64,000 nucleotides of DNA from Rhodoferax sp. (GTDB lineage Bacteria > Pseudomonadota > Gammaproteobacteria > Burkholderiales > Burkholderiaceae_C), in assembly GCA_031291295.1 (NCBI GenBank), contig JARLJI010000132.1, forward strand, positions 81,792-145,791, in the 5' to 3' direction. The notes under the pieces are model-generated. The model was not told where the DNA came from, ran no database searches, and saw only the letters and a program-made list of their open reading frames with translations. The translations under genes and the position numbers were made by a program. This document shows, piece after piece, positions 8,380-16,536 of this stretch; the first letter of the stretch is position 1; each line of letters opens with the position of its first letter.

Positions 8380-9360
8380 ATGGCAAAAGTCGTTAAATTC
8401 TATGAAACTGGCGGGCCCGAGGTACTTCGTTTTGAGGACGTTGCCGTCGGTGACCCTGGGCACGGCGAGGTGCGGCTCCGGCATGAAGCCATTGGTCTCA
8501 ATTTTGCCGACACCTACTTCCGCAGTGGCACCTACCCGGTGCCGCTGCCCAGCGGCATCGGCAACGAGGCGGCCGGCGTGGTCGAGGCCGTCGGTGCCGG
8601 CGTGACGAACTTCGCGGTCGGTGACCGCGTGACTTACACGGGCTTTACCAACACGCTGGGCGCCTACAGCACGGAGCGGCTGATTGCCACCGCCCCGCTG
8701 ATCAAGCTGCCGCCGGCCATCAGCTGCGAGACGGCGGCCGCCATGACCATGCGCGGTTTGTCTGCTGCCTACTTGTGTCGCAAGATCTACCCATTCCAGG
8801 GCGGTGAAACCATATTGCTGCATGCTGCTGCGGGTGGTGTGGGCCTCATCGTGTCCCAGTGGGCCAAACTTCTGGGCCTCCATGTGATTGGGACCGTCTC
8901 TACCGAGGCCAAGGCCGAAGTGGCACGCGCCCACGGTTGCGAGCACATCATCAACTACAGCCATGAAGACGTTGCCAAGCGCGTGCGTGAGATCACCAAC
9001 GGCGTGGGCGTCTCTGTAGTTTTTGACAGCGTGGGTAAAGACACATTCATGTCTTCGCTGGACTCGCTCAAGCGGCGCGGTTTGCTGGTGTGCGTGGGTA
9101 CCGCCTCCGGAAAAATCCCCCCGTTTGACCCTGCGATCCTGGCCCGCAAAGGCTCCGCATACATCACCCGTCCGGGTCTGGCCGACTACATCGCCGACCC
9201 GGGCGAAAAGGCGGACTTGGTCGATGAGCTGTTCGGCCACGTGGCGGCAGGGCGCATCCGCATCGAGATCAATCAACGGTATGCCCTGGGTGATGCGGTG
9301 CAGGCGCAGCGTGATCTTGAAGGCCGGAAAACAACCGGATCATCCATTTTCGTTATTTGA
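8380..9360 (+). CDS. quinone oxidoreductase-type MDR protein, copy 1
   Basis: Medium-chain dehydrogenase/reductase of the zinc-free NADPH:quinone oxidoreductase class, 326 residues, cytoplasmic. The N-terminal GroES-like domain contains GLNFADTYFRSGTYP, and the Rossmann motif is AAAGGVGLIVSQWAK at about residue 150. The Cys zinc ligands of alcohol dehydrogenases are absent. ATG 8380 follows AGGAGACAAC, the same initiation signal used by most catabolic genes in this region. It lies 131 bases after BKACE copy 1 and 27 bases before the Bug receptor. It is closely similar to copy 2 at 14404 (same length, same motifs) and less so to copy 3. The likely role is reducing an enone or quinone-like intermediate; this is inferred. 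Confidence 0.9.
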   Translation: MAKVVKFYETGGPEVLRFEDVAVGDPGHGEVRLRHEAIGLNFADTYFRSGTYPVPLPSGIGNEAAGVVEAVGAGVTNFAVGDRVTYTGFTNTLGAYSTERLIATAPLIKLPPAISCETAAAMTMRGLSAAYLCRKIYPFQGGETILLHAAAGGVGLIVSQWAKLLGLHVIGTVSTEAKAEVARAHGCEHIINYSHEDVAKRVREITNGVGVSVVFDSVGKDTFMSSLDSLKRRGLLVCVGTASGKIPPFDPAILARKGSAYITRPGLADYIADPGEKADLVDELFGHVAAGRIRIEINQRYALGDAVQAQRDLEGRKTTGSSIFVI

Positions 9361-9387
9361 GAATTCTGCTTTTAAAGGTCAACTTCT

Positions 9388-10380
9388 GTGGTACCGAATT
9401 CATTGAAACTGCGAGTCTTCGCGATAGCTGCGCTTTCCTGGCTAATGGCGATATCGCCTGCGCTGGCGCAGGAATGGCCAAGCAAACCCATTCGGTTGAT
9501 AGTCCCTGCGCCGCCTGGCGGCATTTCCGACGCGGCGGCACGACTGCTCGCTGAACAGTTACGGTCCAATCTTGGTCAGCCCGTGTTGGTAGATAACAAG
9601 CCAGGTGGTTCGGCTGTCGTCGCCGAACGGGCGCTGATGAGCGCGCCTGCCGATGGGTACACCTTGATGGTGGGGCCATCAAGTGTTCTGACCGATATAC
9701 CACTCACCGTCAAGACACCGTACGACCCACTCAAGACGTTCACCTATGTGGCAGAAGTTACCAGCATGTTCCATGTGCTGGTGGCCAATGCAAACTTTCC
9801 GCCCAACAATGTCAAAGAATTACTGGATTACGCCAAGAGTCATCCTCACTCAGTCAACGTAGCGAATTCCAGCGTTGGCAACCGCTCGGATCTTCTCGGC
9901 GAGATGCTCAGGGCAAAGAGCGGCAACGACATTCTGGTTGTTCCGTACAAGGGTTCAGCGCCTGCCCTGGTCGACTTGATGGGGAACCAGGTGCAACTGA
10001 CCTTTGATGTCGTGAGCAATGTCGCCCCACTTATCAAGAGCGGCAAGCTCAAGGGACTTGCCATAGCGTCGTCGACGCGCTCCCAATATCTTCCCAATGT
10101 ACCGAGTTTCGGCGAATTGGGGCTGCCTGATTTTGTTCTTCCCCAGGCGAGCGTTGGTGTCTTTATGCTGAGCAGCACGCCCAAACCGCTTGCCGATCGA
10201 ATCCAGAGCGAAATGGCGAAGGTTGTACATGCGCCCAAATTCCGCGAAGCGCTGGCCGCGCAGGGCTTCGATCTACCGCAAGATGCCTCGATGGATCAGC
10301 TTCGGCAGATACTGGCCACGACCATGGCCAACAATCGAGCAATCATAAAAAAGCTAAAACTCAAGATCAGTCCTGACTAA
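9388..10380 (+). CDS. Bug/TctC-family periplasmic solute receptor
   Basis: Tripartite tricarboxylate receptor-type solute-binding protein, 330 residues. A signal peptide (about residues 1-27, ending SPALAQ) precedes the mature N-terminus EWPSKPIRLIVPAPPGG. The two signature loops are visible: PGGISDAAARLLAE and DNKPGGSAVVAERAL. GTG 9388 is used, with AAAGG about 10 bases upstream. It closes the BKACE-MDR operon, so it probably captures the pathway substrate in the periplasm. No tctAB genes are adjacent; the tctBA pair at 1322-3334 might supply the membrane part. Its codon use is less GC-biased than its neighbours', hinting at a different history. Confidence 0.9.
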   Translation: MVPNSLKLRVFAIAALSWLMAISPALAQEWPSKPIRLIVPAPPGGISDAAARLLAEQLRSNLGQPVLVDNKPGGSAVVAERALMSAPADGYTLMVGPSSVLTDIPLTVKTPYDPLKTFTYVAEVTSMFHVLVANANFPPNNVKELLDYAKSHPHSVNVANSSVGNRSDLLGEMLRAKSGNDILVVPYKGSAPALVDLMGNQVQLTFDVVSNVAPLIKSGKLKGLAIASSTRSQYLPNVPSFGELGLPDFVLPQASVGVFMLSSTPKPLADRIQSEMAKVVHAPKFREALAAQGFDLPQDASMDQLRQILATTMANNRAIIKKLKLKISPD

Positions 10381-10700
10381 GCCTCTGCCTCGAATTACGG
10401 CAATGGCCCTATGGGCCGTTGCCGGTCGCGTGGGCGGCGGATGTTTGTCATGCACGTTGAGCACGCGCACCGCAAGGTCGCTGGCGAAGCGAGGCTGCAC
10501 TGTAACTTCCCCGGGAAGTTCTCTCATCGCCTGCGCTTGCTCTGGCACCAGCTCCACGGCCGTGTCCTGGTCGTCCGGCAGGTACTTGTACTCGCGCAGA
10601 TGCGTTTGCCATCAGGCGTTGTTTACCGATCGGGCATTCAGAGCAGATGAAGTCAGGGTAAACGTCAACGTCAACATGGAGTGCACACGGCAATTCGCTC
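10381..10700. other. gene-poor gap between Bug receptor and MFS gene
   Basis: 320 bases with no intact gene. On the minus strand around 10530-10610 there is a short coding-like fragment (see separate entry). An imperfect hairpin CAATGGCCC/GGGCCGTTG at about 10401-10422 follows the receptor gene and could act as a weak terminator. Nothing else is supported. Confidence 0.4.
10530..10610 (-). pseudogene. possible C-terminal remnant of a type I restriction HsdR-like gene
   Basis: The minus strand encodes LREYKYLPDDQDTAVELV followed by EQAQAM. This resembles the C-terminal segment of type I restriction R subunits (pattern KYPPDxQxxAxxxVxxQA). It has no start and the reading diverges after the match. 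It could equally be chance; only about 27 residues support it. Confidence 0.3.
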
Positions 10701-12044
10701 TCAGACTGCGGTGCTGGCACTCAGGTTTCCGGTCAAGGATGGCGCCACATCCAGCTTCACATCCGAGATCTTGGCCACATCCGCGTCATAAGTGCGCATT
10801 GCGACGATAAAAAGTACCGCGGCCAATATGCTGAACAGTGGAATGACTGCCAGTGCCTGCTGCAACCCCCATCGGTCGGACAGGACACCCGCCAGGAACG
10901 GGCCCACGGCCAGGCCAAACAGGTTCTGAAACAGGGAGAGTACAGCCGCACCGGTAGAGCGCACACCTGGGTGAATGACGTCAATAGCGACGCCGGCAAC
11001 CACACCCACGGTGCAAGTCATCAAGAAACCACCCAGAACGATCAGCTTGAACTGTGCATCCCCCGTGTAGGTGCCGCCAAACGCCACCATGAAGATCACC
11101 GAGGTGAGCATGCACAGCACGGACAGCCCGGGTAATTTGTTGCGCGGCTGGCGACGTGCCAGGCGGTCCACCACGATGCCCCAGAACATGCACCCAAAGG
11201 CACCGGCCAATACCACTAGTGCCGCCTGCTTGCCCGCAGCCTCCGGGGTCACACCGTGGAAACGGTTCAGGTAGCTGGGCAGCCACGACCAGATGGCCGA
11301 CACCACAATCAGTTGCATCGCTGCTCCGACACAGACCCACAGCAGCGTGCGCGTGCGCGCCATCGTGCCAAAGATGTGCTTGAGAGTTCCACCCAGAGAC
11401 TGGGTCACCTGGTTCAATTTTGGCGTCAGTGCCACAGTCTTGTAGTCGCGCACGAACAGATACAGCAGGGCCAGCACAAGCCCCGGCAGACCGACCACGC
11501 CGAAGGCGGCCTTCCAGCCCCAGTGGGCCGCGATCACGCCCCCCAGCACCACACCCAGTACCGAACCCAGCGATCCAGCAGCGAAGAAGGCGCCGAGCAC
11601 AGTACTGCGCAAGCGCCTGGGAAACAGTGTTGAGATAAGGGCCGCCCCTGCGGAACCATAGCCCGTTTCGCCAACCCCCACCACCGCACGCGCCAAAAAC
11701 AATTGGCTGAAGTTGGCCGTGAACATGCACGAGATGGTGGCCAGGCTCCATGCGGTGGCCATCACAACGATGCTCTTCACACGGCTGACGCGGTCCGCCA
11801 GTAGCGCCACCGGTATTCCGCCCACACCCACCACGATGGAAATGATGGACACCAGGGAACCCAGTTGTTTGTCGCTCAGGTTCCATTCGCTCTTGATGTG
11901 GGGAAACAGCGAGACGATCACCTGCCGGTCCATGAAATCGAACAGCATGAGCCCGAAGGTCATGGCAAAGGCAAACCAGGCTTGCCGCTTGCTTGTCAGG
12001 TAGTCGTCGTTGCCGGCCTCAGGGCCGTCGGGCATCACGTTCAT
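10701..12044 (-). CDS. spinster-like MFS transporter, copy 1
   Basis: Twelve-helix major facilitator permease, 447 residues, in the inner membrane. MFS motif A is visible after helix 2 (ADRVSRVKSIV), and GVGETGYGSAGAALI is typical of the spinster-like branch. ATG 12044 follows AGGAGACAAAC. The leader just upstream (TATTTCACAAAAATAAATAT) is nearly the same as that of MFS copy 2 at 21651, and the proteins are highly similar, so this is a duplicated unit. It is the last gene of the minus-strand operon MDR-TauD-BKACE-(ruined hydrolase)-MFS. It probably imports the pathway substrate. Confidence 0.9.
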   Translation of the reverse strand: MNVMPDGPEAGNDDYLTSKRQAWFAFAMTFGLMLFDFMDRQVIVSLFPHIKSEWNLSDKQLGSLVSIISIVVGVGGIPVALLADRVSRVKSIVVMATAWSLATISCMFTANFSQLFLARAVVGVGETGYGSAGAALISTLFPRRLRSTVLGAFFAAGSLGSVLGVVLGGVIAAHWGWKAAFGVVGLPGLVLALLYLFVRDYKTVALTPKLNQVTQSLGGTLKHIFGTMARTRTLLWVCVGAAMQLIVVSAIWSWLPSYLNRFHGVTPEAAGKQAALVVLAGAFGCMFWGIVVDRLARRQPRNKLPGLSVLCMLTSVIFMVAFGGTYTGDAQFKLIVLGGFLMTCTVGVVAGVAIDVIHPGVRSTGAAVLSLFQNLFGLAVGPFLAGVLSDRWGLQQALAVIPLFSILAAVLFIVAMRTYDADVAKISDVKLDVAPSLTGNLSASTAV

Positions 12045-12101
12045 GTTTGTCTCCTAATATTTATTTTTGTGAAATACCGGCCACGGCCAAGGCGCGGGAA
12101 C

Positions 12102-12385
12102 TTACTCGGTGGCCAACCGTTGCATCAAGGCCTCGGCCATGGGCCAGCTCGCCCGCCCGCTCAAATGCTCCGAGTGGATCGTTACGGCTCGTCGCCACCA
12201 GGCTGCGAAACGACAGGTGCTCAAAATCCGGCGGCGTGACCAGCAGAACGCCGCGGACGCGGCAGGCAGGCGGCGAGCAGGGTCAGTCAGTGTTTCGCCA
12301 GGTGGTCGCGCAGACCAGGAACGATCAGAAGGACGGTGGATGCATCGCCGGACTTCATCCCGCTGTTTGCGTTGGCGTGCGACAT
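12102..12385 (-). pseudogene. degraded RBBP9/YdeN-type alpha/beta hydrolase
   Basis: Broken copy of the hydrolase at 20998-21576, lying like its intact relative directly before an MFS gene. It still reads IVPGLRDHLAKH, LTLLAACLP, TPPDFE, FRSLVA, and at the end WPMAEALMQRLATE. The Trp codon after LAKH is TGA. Three internal deletions remove most of the core, including the nucleophile region. One deletion lies exactly between two TGGCCC copies: the intact gene has TGGCCC at both ends of the missing stretch and the pseudogene keeps only one. The decay is therefore recent enough to align easily. Confidence 0.85.
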
Positions 12386-12404
12386 GGTCTGCCGCCTCCC
12401 GTGT

Positions 12405-13463
12405 TCAGGCGACCTTGCGCAGGAAGCCCTGCTGGCGCCCCTCGGCGTTCGGCGCGAATCCGTTCTTGGCCAGCGTCTCTTCCACCGTGTCATAAAACAC
12501 GCCGATCTGGCAGATCTTGCGTGCCTCTTTGCCGGTGGCGATCTCGCGGCCGAATTCGCGCGAGATACGCACCAGTTGCTCGATCTGTTTGACCGTACTC
12601 ATTTTGGCCTTGCGGTCCTGTGTCCAGAGGTTGTCCTCGATGCCGCAGCGCACGTGCAGGCCCATCGCAATGCCCATCATGTTGATGGGCAGGGTGTTGA
12701 GCATCGAACTCTCCACCGTCAGCACGCAGCCGTCCGGTGCCGCACGCAGGAAATTGGCCAGGCTGTAAATGTTGGGCGCGTCCATGCCACCGCTGATCGC
12801 CACCCAGTTCATCACCAGCGGGCCCTTATAGATGCCGCGGCGGATCATGCGTTCCACTGTCTCGAAGCTGTTGATGTTGTAGAACTGGAAGGCACTCTGG
12901 ATGCCGGCGGCGCTCAGGCGGCGCACGTGCTCCTCGGCCCAACCCGGGCCGGCAGGCACGATCATCTCGCGGTAGGCCTGGTAGTTGGCAGGCTCGGCCA
13001 TCGAGGTGCCCTTGATGTCATCCAGGGTCATGTGCTCGGTCACGTTCATCTGCACCGTGTTGACCGTGACCGTGACCTGGTCGGGCTTGGGTGTCAACTC
13101 GGCCAGCATGTGGCGTGTGTCGTCGGACAGCCACTTGGCGGCGGCGCCGTCGGTCTCCGGTGCGAACGAGATCGAGCCGCCGACCTGGATGATCATGTCG
13201 GGCACCGCGGCCCGCACGCCGGCGATCAGTTCGTTGAACTTGGACAGGCGCTTGCTGCCCTTGCCGTCGAGTTCGCGCACATGCAGGTGCAGCACTGTGG
13301 CGCCGGCGTTGTAGCAGTCCACCGCCTTTTGCACCTGTTCCTCCATGGTGACCGCGATGTCCTCGGGAAAGTCGGAAGGAATCCATTCCGGCCCATAAGG
13401 CGCGGCGGTGATGACCAGGGGTTGCTGGTTTTCGGGGAAAAGGTGACCGTCGAGAAAGTTCAT
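12405..13463 (-). CDS. beta-keto acid cleavage enzyme (BKACE, DUF849), copy 2
   Basis: Zn-dependent beta-keto acid:acetyl-CoA cleavage enzyme, 352 residues, the same length as copies 1 and 3. Metal-site motifs LHLHVREL and HVRCGIED are intact, so it should be active. The substrate loop differs from copy 1 (VTEHMTLDDIKGTSMAEPA here), which may mean a different acyl group. It is preceded by TauD copy 1 with a 69-base gap and followed by the ruined hydrolase, all on the minus strand. The start at 13463 has GGAGACATGAC upstream. Confidence 0.92.
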   Translation of the reverse strand: MNFLDGHLFPENQQPLVITAAPYGPEWIPSDFPEDIAVTMEEQVQKAVDCYNAGATVLHLHVRELDGKGSKRLSKFNELIAGVRAAVPDMIIQVGGSISFAPETDGAAAKWLSDDTRHMLAELTPKPDQVTVTVNTVQMNVTEHMTLDDIKGTSMAEPANYQAYREMIVPAGPGWAEEHVRRLSAAGIQSAFQFYNINSFETVERMIRRGIYKGPLVMNWVAISGGMDAPNIYSLANFLRAAPDGCVLTVESSMLNTLPINMMGIAMGLHVRCGIEDNLWTQDRKAKMSTVKQIEQLVRISREFGREIATGKEARKICQIGVFYDTVEETLAKNGFAPNAEGRQQGFLRKVA

Positions 13464-13532
13464 GTCATGTCTCCAAAGACAGGTTGGGGGTAAGAAAAGA
13501 AATTGAAGGAAAGGCGTTGGTGAACCCGGCGC

Positions 13533-14381
13533 TCAGTAGGGCTTGTCGCCAACAATTCCGGCGCGCTCCATCTTTCGATGGCACGGCGGGTAGTCCATCA
13601 CTGCGTAATGCTGGGTGGAGCGGTTGTCCCAGATCGCGACACTATTGGGTTTCCAGCGAAAGCGCACCTGGTATTCGGGGATCATGGCCTGGCTGAGCAG
13701 ATACTGGAGCAGGGCCGCACTGCCCTGCGTATGGTCCTGGCCATAGCGCACGCGCGCAGGCGTGTGGTAGTTGGTGAAGTGGGTGGTGAAACCGTTGACA
13801 AACAGAACCTTCTCACCGGTTTCCGGGTGGGTACGGACCACGGGGTGCTCGGCATCTGGGTAGGCGGCCTTGAGCGCCAGGCGCTTTTCGATCGGCATGG
13901 CCGCGCCAAAGCTGGCCTCAATGCTGTGGCGGGCGCGCAGACCCTCAATCTGCTGCTTGATAGTCTCCGGCAGCTTCTCGTAGGCCAAAACCATATTCGC
14001 CCACATGGTGTCGCCGCCCACGGGCGGGCACTCCACGCAGCGCAGCACGCAACCCAGCGGCGGGATTTCGCGCCAGGTGGCGTCGCTGTGCCATGAATTC
14101 TCGTACCGGTCGTTCGGCTGATCAGGTGACTTGTAGATGCGTACCAAGCCTGGGTGATCGGGGTCGCTGCCCGCAATCGGGTGGTCTTCGAGTTCGCCAA
14201 AGCGGCGGGCGAACGCCACATGATCGGCACGCGAAATGTCTTGATCACGCAGAAACAGCACACGGTGCTTCAGCAGTGCGGCGCGGATCTCGGCGAACAA
14301 GGCGTCGTCTTTGGCCGCGTTGGCGAGGTTGACGCCGATGAGTTCGGCGCCAATCGCACAGGTCAGGGGTTCAATGCGCAT
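13533..14381 (-). CDS. TauD/TfdA-family Fe(II)/2-oxoglutarate dioxygenase, copy 1
   Basis: Cytoplasmic non-heme iron dioxygenase, 282 residues. It couples 2-oxoglutarate decarboxylation to hydroxylation of a small acid or sulfonate-like substrate. The iron triad is His98-x-Asp100 (WHSDATW) and His258 (STQHYAVMD); Arg269 and Arg273 near the C-terminus would hold 2-oxoglutarate. ATG 14381 follows AGGAGACAAATC. It lies between MDR copy 2 (22 bases away) and BKACE copy 2 in one operon. It is closely related to TauD copy 2 (20086) but lacks that protein's 20-residue N-terminal extension. The hydroxylated substrate is unknown. Confidence 0.92.
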   Translation of the reverse strand: MRIEPLTCAIGAELIGVNLANAAKDDALFAEIRAALLKHRVLFLRDQDISRADHVAFARRFGELEDHPIAGSDPDHPGLVRIYKSPDQPNDRYENSWHSDATWREIPPLGCVLRCVECPPVGGDTMWANMVLAYEKLPETIKQQIEGLRARHSIEASFGAAMPIEKRLALKAAYPDAEHPVVRTHPETGEKVLFVNGFTTHFTNYHTPARVRYGQDHTQGSAALLQYLLSQAMIPEYQVRFRWKPNSVAIWDNRSTQHYAVMDYPPCHRKMERAGIVGDKPY

Positions 14382-14403
14382 GATTTGTCTCCTATTGGGG
14401 GTC

Positions 14404-15384
14404 TCAGATCACAAAAATCGAAGAGCCCGTGGTCTTGCGGGACTCCAGGTCGCGGTGGGCCTGCACCGCATCCTGCAGCGCGTAGCGCTGATTGATCTCG
14501 ATACGGATGCGTCCTGCTGCTACATGGCCGAACACCTCGTCGGCCAGGGCGGCCTTCTCGGCCGGGTCGGCGATGTAGTCGGCCAAGGCTGGGCGGGTCA
14601 GGTACAGCGAGCCCTTGCGGGCCAGAATTTGCGGATCGAACGGCGGAATGGCGCCGCTGGCCGTGCCCACGCACACCATGAGGCCGCGGCGCTTGAGGGA
14701 GTCCAGCGAGGCCATGAAAGTGGTCTTGCCCACGCTGTCGAAGACCACATTCACGCCTACCCCCTCTGTGAGCTCCCGCACCCGCTTGGCCACGTCTTCA
14801 TGGCTGTAGTTGATGGTGTAGTCGCAGCCGTGGGCGCGCGCCACCTCGGCCTTCTCGTCGGTGGAGACGGTACCGATCACCGTCAACCCCAACAGCTTGG
14901 CCCACTGCGAGACGATCAGGCCGACGCCGCCGGCAGCGGCGTGCAGCAGCACGGTGTCGCCTGCCTTGAAAGGGTAGATGCGGCGCATCAGGTAGGCCGA
15001 GGTCAGGCCGCGCATGGTCATGGCAGCGGCGGTCTCGAAGGCGATCGCCTCGGGCAGCTTGATCAGTGGCTCGGCCGGAATCAGGCGCTCTGTGCTGTAG
15101 GACCCCAAGGTGTTGATGAAGCCCGTGTAGGTGACCCGGTCGCCGGCCACGACGTTCGTCACGCCCGGGCCCACTGCTTGCACGACACCCGAGGCTTCGA
15201 CGCCCATTCCATTGGGCAAGGGAATCGGGTAGGTGCCATTGCGGAAATAGGTATCGGCGTAATTCAGACCCACGGCGACGTGGCGAAGCCGGATCTGGCC
15301 CGGCCCCGGCTCGCCCACCTCGACATCCTCGTAGCGCAGGACCTCGGGGGCGCCCGATTCATAAAAGCGTACAGCTTTGACCAT
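14404..15384 (-). CDS. quinone oxidoreductase-type MDR protein, copy 2
   Basis: Zinc-free MDR reductase, 326 residues, nearly collinear with copy 1 (8380). The GroES-like segment GLNYADTYFRNGTYP and nucleotide-binding loop AAAGGVGLIVSQWAK are intact. It is the first gene of the minus-strand operon MDR-TauD-BKACE-MFS. The start at 15384 follows GGAGACGCAAC. The 132-base region to the divergent AraC gene contains an AraC-type operator whose nearer edge is 66 bases from this start. It probably reduces an unsaturated intermediate; NADPH preference is assumed from the family. Confidence 0.9.
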   Translation of the reverse strand: MVKAVRFYESGAPEVLRYEDVEVGEPGPGQIRLRHVAVGLNYADTYFRNGTYPIPLPNGMGVEASGVVQAVGPGVTNVVAGDRVTYTGFINTLGSYSTERLIPAEPLIKLPEAIAFETAAAMTMRGLTSAYLMRRIYPFKAGDTVLLHAAAGGVGLIVSQWAKLLGLTVIGTVSTDEKAEVARAHGCDYTINYSHEDVAKRVRELTEGVGVNVVFDSVGKTTFMASLDSLKRRGLMVCVGTASGAIPPFDPQILARKGSLYLTRPALADYIADPAEKAALADEVFGHVAAGRIRIEINQRYALQDAVQAHRDLESRKTTGSSIFVI

Positions 15385-15449
15385 GTTGCGTCTCCTTTTT
15401 TGTGTTAATCGAATGGAGTGAACTGTAGAGATTGCGTGGTCTGAGTGCT

Positions 15450-15486
15450 TTGCAATTTGCGCCAGGCACTTCGCATTTCATGCCAG
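15450..15486 (-). promoter_or_regulatory. AraC-type operator between MDR copy 2 and araC gene 1
   Basis: Read towards the MDR operon, the half-sites are CTGGCATGAAATGCGA and CTGGCGCAAATTGCAA, spaced exactly 21 bp. They fit the same consensus and orientation as the sites at 7078 and 19977. The distance to the MDR start is 66 bases. The site also lies 31 bases before the divergent AraC gene, allowing autoregulation. Confidence 0.62.
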
Positions 15487-15516
15487 AATGCCGATCATCT
15501 GGACACCTTTCAGCTC

Positions 15517-16521
15517 ATGACCACACTGGTTCGCGCTGCGGCGCTCACCAACTTCTTCGAGGTGGCCCGCGACTTGGGGTACAACCCGCAAGACGCTCTG
15601 CGCCGGGCGGGGCTCAGCCGTGTGCTACTGGAGGATCCGGAACAGCGCATCCCGGTCGAAGCAGCGGTGGCGCTGCTTGAAGACGCCGCCCGATCCTCGG
15701 GTTGTCCGACCTTTGGCCTGCGCATGGCGGAGTCGCGCCAGCTGTCGAACTTCGGCGTCGTCAGCCTGCTGATCAGCCACCAGGCCACGCTGCGCAATGT
15801 GTTGAGCACCACCATGCAGTACCGCCACCTGCTCAACGATTCGTTGGCGATGCAGATTGAGGACGCCGGCAAGATGGTCATCGTGCGCGAGGAAATCGTG
15901 TCCGAAGCCCCGGCCCGGCAGTCCATCGAACTCGCCATCGGCGTGCTGTTTCGCATGTGCGCTGCGCTGCTGGGGCCACGCTGGCGGCCCTACAGTGTCA
16001 ACTTCAACCATGACGCGCCACCGGAGCTGAGCCTGCACCGGCGCCTGTTCACCTGCCGGCTCGAATTTGGCAGCGAATTCAATGGCGTCGTGCTCGCGGC
16101 CGCCGATCTGGACGCCCCCAACCCGTCGGCCGACCCGGCCATGGCGCGCTACGCGCAGCGCTTCGTTGAATCCCTGCCACGCGTTAACGAGCCATCTGTC
16201 GTGCTGGAGGTGCGCAAGGCGATTTACCTCATGTTGCCGTCGGGCCGCGCCACCAGCGACTATGTTGCTCAAGGCTTGGGACTGAGCGTGCGCACGCTGC
16301 AGCGCCAACTCGACGAGGCGGGCGCGAGCTTCACCGAACTGCTCGACGAGGTGCGTTGCGAGCTGGCGCAGCGCTACATGGACAACCCCCAGTACAACCT
16401 GGCACGCGTCTCCGAACTGCTGGGCTACAGTACCCCCAGTTCCTTCACGCGCTGGTTCGCAGCCCAATTCGGCGCCGCTCCTGCGGCCTGGCGCGCGCAG
16501 CGCAAGCGTCCGGCGCCTTGA
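15517..16521 (+). CDS. AraC-family regulator 1 (Arabinose_bd N-terminus)
   Basis: Transcriptional activator, 334 residues, with an OruR/ArgR-like N-terminal ligand domain (about 1-210) and a C-terminal double helix-turn-helix (about 230-334: VAQGLGLSVRTLQRQL and VSELLGYSTPSSFTRWF). The start at 15517 (MTTLVRAAALTNF) is chosen because regulators 3 and 4 begin with the same sequence; the frame is open further upstream but not conserved there. It diverges from the MDR-TauD-BKACE-MFS operon, so it is the likely activator of that operon through the operator at 15450. Confidence 0.9.
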   Translation: MTTLVRAAALTNFFEVARDLGYNPQDALRRAGLSRVLLEDPEQRIPVEAAVALLEDAARSSGCPTFGLRMAESRQLSNFGVVSLLISHQATLRNVLSTTMQYRHLLNDSLAMQIEDAGKMVIVREEIVSEAPARQSIELAIGVLFRMCAALLGPRWRPYSVNFNHDAPPELSLHRRLFTCRLEFGSEFNGVVLAAADLDAPNPSADPAMARYAQRFVESLPRVNEPSVVLEVRKAIYLMLPSGRATSDYVAQGLGLSVRTLQRQLDEAGASFTELLDEVRCELAQRYMDNPQYNLARVSELLGYSTPSSFTRWFAAQFGAAPAAWRAQRKRPAP

Positions 16522-16536
16522 GCGCCAGCCTCAGGG

